A stretch of DNA of 64,000 nucleotides, from the NCBI RefSeq assembly GCF_011392125.1, contig NZ_JAAJBU010000006.1, positions 115,232-179,231 on the forward strand, in the 5' to 3' direction. How positions within the stretch are numbered: the first letter of the stretch is position 1; each line of letters starts with the position of its first letter. Origin of the DNA: Flavobacterium lotistagni (GTDB taxonomy: Bacteria > Bacteroidota > Bacteroidia > Flavobacteriales > Flavobacteriaceae). Under the pieces are notes generated by a model that saw nothing but the letters and a program-made list of their open reading frames with translations, was not told the origin of the DNA and ran no database searches. This document shows positions 61,519 to 64,000 of this stretch, one piece after another. A program made the translations under genes and the position numbers.

Positions 61519-63105
61519 ATGAGTTTTCAAAAAGAGATACAAAAACGCCGTACTTTCGGGATTATTTCGCATCCAGATGCCGGTAAAACTACACTAACTG
61601 AAAAACTACTGCTTTTCGGAGGTGCTATTCAGGAAGCCGGCGCTGTTAAAAACAACAAAATCAAAAAAGGCGCTACCTCAGACTTTATGGAAATTGAGCG
61701 TCAAAGAGGAATTTCGGTTTCCACTTCAGTGTTGGCTTTCAATTATAAAGACAAAAAAATCAATATTCTCGATACACCCGGACACAAGGATTTTGCCGAA
61801 GATACGTTTCGCACCTTAACTGCCGTAGACAGTGTGATTGTGGTGATTGACGTAGCCAAAGGCGTCGAGGAGCAAACTGAGAAATTGGTTTCGGTTTGCC
61901 GCCTGCGGAACATTCCGATTATTGTGTTTATCAACAAACTCGACCGCGAAGGGAAAGATGCTTTTGATTTGATGGACGAAGTAGAGCAAAAACTGGGTTT
62001 AACTGTTACACCGCTGAGTTTTCCCATCGGAATGGGCTACGACTTTCAAGGTATTTACAATCTTTGGGAACAAAACATCAACCTATTCAGCGGAGATAGT
62101 CGCAAGAACATTGAAGAAACTATAGCGTTTTCAGATGTTCAGAACCCGGAACTTGAAAAAATTATCGGTCAAAATCCAGCCCAAAGGTTGCGCGAAGAAC
62201 TCGAACTAATTGATGAAGTCTATCCTGCCTTTGACCAACAAGCCTATCTTGAAGGAAAATTACAACCTGTATTTTTTGGTTCTGCATTGAATAATTTCGG
62301 TGTTCGCGAACTACTAGATTGTTTTATCGAAATCGCACCATCGCCCAGAGCTAAAGAATCTGAAACCCGATTGGTAGAACCAAATGAAGAAAAAATGAGT
62401 GGTTTCGTTTTTAAAATCCACGCCAACATGGATCCGAAACACCGTGATCGCTTAGCTTTCGTTAAAATTGTATCAGGCACATTCGAACGCAACAAACCGT
62501 ATTATCACGTTCGTCAGAAAAAGAACCTAAAATTCTCCAGCCCAAATGCTTTCTTCGCTGAGAAAAAAGAAATTGTTGATATTTCTTATCCCGGTGATAT
62601 TGTCGGACTGCACGATACCGGAAATTTCAAAATTGGCGATACGCTTACTGAAGGCGAATTAATGAATTTCAAAGGAATACCTAGTTTCTCTCCGGAACAT
62701 TTCCGATACATCAACAACGCCGATCCGCTGAAAGCCAAACAGCTCGATAAAGGCATCGATCAACTTATGGACGAAGGTGTCGCCCAATTGTTTACCTTAG
62801 AAATGAACAATCGAAAAGTTATCGGAACTGTCGGCGCATTACAATATGAAGTGATTCAATACCGACTTGAGCATGAATATGGTGCCAAATGTACTTATGA
62901 AAACTTCCCCGTTCATAAAGCTTGCTGGGTCAAACCTGACGATCCAAAGAACGAAGAATTCATGGAGTTCAAGCGAATCAAACAAAAGTTCTTGGCCAAA
63001 GACAAATACAACCAATTGGTATTTTTAGCCGACTCTGATTTTACGATTCAAATGACCGTGAGTAAATACCCGACTGTTAAATTGCATTTTACCTCCGAAT
63101 TCTAA
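61519..63105 (+). CDS. prfC: Peptide chain release factor 3
   Basis: This 528-aa translational GTPase removes RF1/RF2 from the ribosome after termination. G1 is ISHPDAGKTTLTE, G2 the switch region KKGATSDFMEIERQRGISVSTSVLAF, G3 LDTPGHKDFAEDTFRTL and G4 INKLDREGKDAFDLMDE. Domains II (GFVFKIHANMDPKHRDRLAFVKIVSG) and III (VIGTVGALQYEVIQYRLEHEYGAKCTYENFPVHKACWV) are those of RF3 and not of EF-G. Length normal. Confidence 0.97.
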   Translation: MSFQKEIQKRRTFGIISHPDAGKTTLTEKLLLFGGAIQEAGAVKNNKIKKGATSDFMEIERQRGISVSTSVLAFNYKDKKINILDTPGHKDFAEDTFRTLTAVDSVIVVIDVAKGVEEQTEKLVSVCRLRNIPIIVFINKLDREGKDAFDLMDEVEQKLGLTVTPLSFPIGMGYDFQGIYNLWEQNINLFSGDSRKNIEETIAFSDVQNPELEKIIGQNPAQRLREELELIDEVYPAFDQQAYLEGKLQPVFFGSALNNFGVRELLDCFIEIAPSPRAKESETRLVEPNEEKMSGFVFKIHANMDPKHRDRLAFVKIVSGTFERNKPYYHVRQKKNLKFSSPNAFFAEKKEIVDISYPGDIVGLHDTGNFKIGDTLTEGELMNFKGIPSFSPEHFRYINNADPLKAKQLDKGIDQLMDEGVAQLFTLEMNNRKVIGTVGALQYEVIQYRLEHEYGAKCTYENFPVHKACWVKPDDPKNEEFMEFKRIKQKFLAKDKYNQLVFLADSDFTIQMTVSKYPTVKLHFTSEF

Positions 63106-63191
63106 CTATGAAGTCAAGCCACATCAATGCTAAAAACAGTTTTAGAAGAATTTTTTTTAAGAATCAAGTACATTTTTTCAATAATCATTCA

Positions 63192-63199
63192 TATATTTG
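63192..63199 (+). promoter_or_regulatory. Promoter -7 element for the PID-CTERM-like gene
   Basis: TATATTTG matches TAnnTTTG. It lies inside an open frame that runs on from 63108, so the ATG at 63219 is the sensible start. A T-run but no G is found at -33. Confidence 0.6.
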
Positions 63200-63218
63200 C
63201 GACTTAATCTACGCACAG

Positions 63219-63437
63219 ATGAAAAACAAATTATTTAAATTATACCTACTCACCTTCCTTGTGTTGGTTGATTTTGTAGCCTTTGCCCAACCTGGTGATG
63301 ATGATGGAAGTGGCGGTTTAGAAGGAAATGACCCTCCACCTGCGCCCATAAATGGCAAACTAATTTGGCTCGCTTTCGCAGGAATAGTTTTTGCCTTATA
63401 TAGCATTAGAAAATACAGAAGATTAGCCAAGTACTAG
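63219..63437 (+). CDS. Small secreted protein with PID-CTERM-like tail
   Basis: This 72-aa protein has a signal peptide (MKNKLFKLYLLTFLVLVDFVAFAQ), a short acidic and proline-rich segment (PGDDDGSGGLEGNDPPPAP) and then INGKLIWLAFAGIVFALYSIRKYRRLAKY: a PI(D/N) motif, one hydrophobic helix and a basic end. This fits my memory of the PID-CTERM tail in Flavobacteria, a supposed sorting signal similar to PEP-CTERM. Whether it is cut by an exosortase is unproven, and I see no such gene here. It is followed by a terminator. Confidence 0.7.
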   Translation: MKNKLFKLYLLTFLVLVDFVAFAQPGDDDGSGGLEGNDPPPAPINGKLIWLAFAGIVFALYSIRKYRRLAKY

Positions 63438-63460
63438 TCCTTGATAGTGATAAAAAAATT

Positions 63461-63487
63461 AAAGCCCGATTCATTTCGGGTTTTTTT
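63461..63487 (+). terminator. Terminator after the PID-CTERM-like gene
   Basis: CCCGA pairs with TCGGG around a 6-nt loop, extended by A-T pairs and followed by a run of T. Confidence 0.75.
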
Positions 63488-63572
63488 ATGCTTTATCCCG
63501 AAGGATCTGCGTGATATTGTCAGTGCGAGCATCTAACAAGTTTATTGCTTTTTTATTTTTTTGTAGCAATTT

Positions 63573-63640
63573 CCCGCTGTCCGCTATATCTCTCCGCTCT
63601 GCTCCGAGGATGCCGCTGCCATCGGGGCTATGAATTCTCG
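63573..63640. repeat. Dispersed GC-rich repeat, partial second copy
   Basis: CCGCTGTCCGCTATAT, CTCTCCGCT and TGCCGCTGCCATCGGGGCTA correspond to the first half of 48595-48746. The similarity stops after GGGGCTA, so this copy lacks the part ending GGTAACGCCC. The rest of 63488-63873 holds no gene that I can support. Confidence 0.6.
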
Positions 63641-63873
63641 ACCATTAGCTACAACGGATGAAATCAATCCCAAAAAACAGTTGTAAACTTCGAATCACAG
63701 AATCTCAACGAGTCGTGTTTTCGATTCAAAAAACAACACCAAACTTCAAAAGCAACTATTCATCTTCTAAAATAAAATCCGAAATTCAATTCCCAACAGA
63801 GTAAAAACCTACCGCCACTAACAGAACGATGCGATTTCCTAACTGATTGCAACCAATCACAAAATAAAACAAT

Positions 63874-63905
63874 AAAAAAGCCCTTCCGTTTCCGAAAGGG
63901 CTTTC
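63874..63905 (-). terminator. Terminator of the T9SS gene at the window end
   Basis: AAAGCCCTT pairs with AAGGGCTTT around a 10-nt loop (positions 63877-63903), with T on both outer sides. Twenty nt beyond the stop codon of the minus-strand gene. Confidence 0.85.
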
Positions 63906-63924
63906 TATTTTAAAAGACAGTTAA

Positions 63925-64000
63925 TTATCTTTTGATTACGCGAAGCGTTTTCACATTTTCACCTTGAGTTACAATGATGTTGTAAACTCCTGATGGGTAA
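63925..64000 (-). CDS. T9SS sorting domain protein, 3' end only
   Basis: Only the last 24 codons lie in the window. On the minus strand they read YPSGVYNIIVTQGENVKTLRVIKR and a TAA stop. The pattern (GVYNIIV, then a basic end) is the final strand of a type A T9SS sorting domain, like the ends of the other secreted proteins here. The passenger domain and the protein size cannot be seen. Confidence 0.8.
   Translation of the reverse strand, partial: YPSGVYNIIVTQGENVKTLRVIKR

Overview
The window looks like chromosomal DNA of a Flavobacterium-like member of the Bacteroidota. The sequence signs are: several secreted proteins ending in type IX secretion (T9SS) sorting domains, SprB-type repeats, promoters of the TTTG-N18/19-TAnnTTTG type, very few Shine-Dalgarno sequences, and low GC with simple hairpin/T-tract terminators. 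No phage, plasmid or transposase genes are visible.

Region 1 (1-2.6 kb) carries an HU-family protein, YqgE, a class IV PLP enzyme, a START-like protein and tRNA-Met(CAU). Region 2 (2.9-31.5 kb) is a surface-protein island. It holds a 2893-aa SprB-repeat adhesin, a 602-aa T9SS protein, a 1686-aa fibre-like protein with a C-terminal peptidase S74 chaperone, a membrane hybrid histidine kinase with receiver and AraC output domains, a T9SS-secreted exonuclease/endonuclease/phosphatase-fold protein and a 2784-aa multi-domain T9SS adhesin. Three of these proteins share one C-terminal module. The regulator sits in the middle and may control the island, but that is inference.

Region 3 (31.6-48.5 kb) is housekeeping: hisS, a MacB/FtsX-type permease, prmC, ribD, a HAD hydrolase, a YigZ protein, a thioesterase, the dnaA / low-molecular-weight phosphatase / RsmI-like methyltransferase run, a minus-strand group with dapF, GNAT, mltG, DUF2279 and a lysozyme-like protein, then htrA, gap and a DinB-like protein. 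Region 4 (48.5-64 kb) has a dispersed repeat, an APC permease, a T9SS DUF4874/DUF4832 protein, aconitase, a membrane-anchored protein that resembles the peptidylglycine monooxygenase (PHM) copper fold, a three-gene parvulin/SurA-type chaperone operon followed by moxR, prfC, a tiny PID-CTERM-like protein, a second partial copy of the dispersed repeat and the 3' end of another T9SS gene.

The most unusual items are the PHM-like protein with a Cys-His pair where PHM has His-His (54857-55996), the adhesin island with its shared module and two-level repeats, a promoter whose predicted start lies inside a terminator-like hairpin (1850-1881), and the PID-CTERM-like microprotein (63219-63437). All family calls come from reading the sequence; no database search was run.
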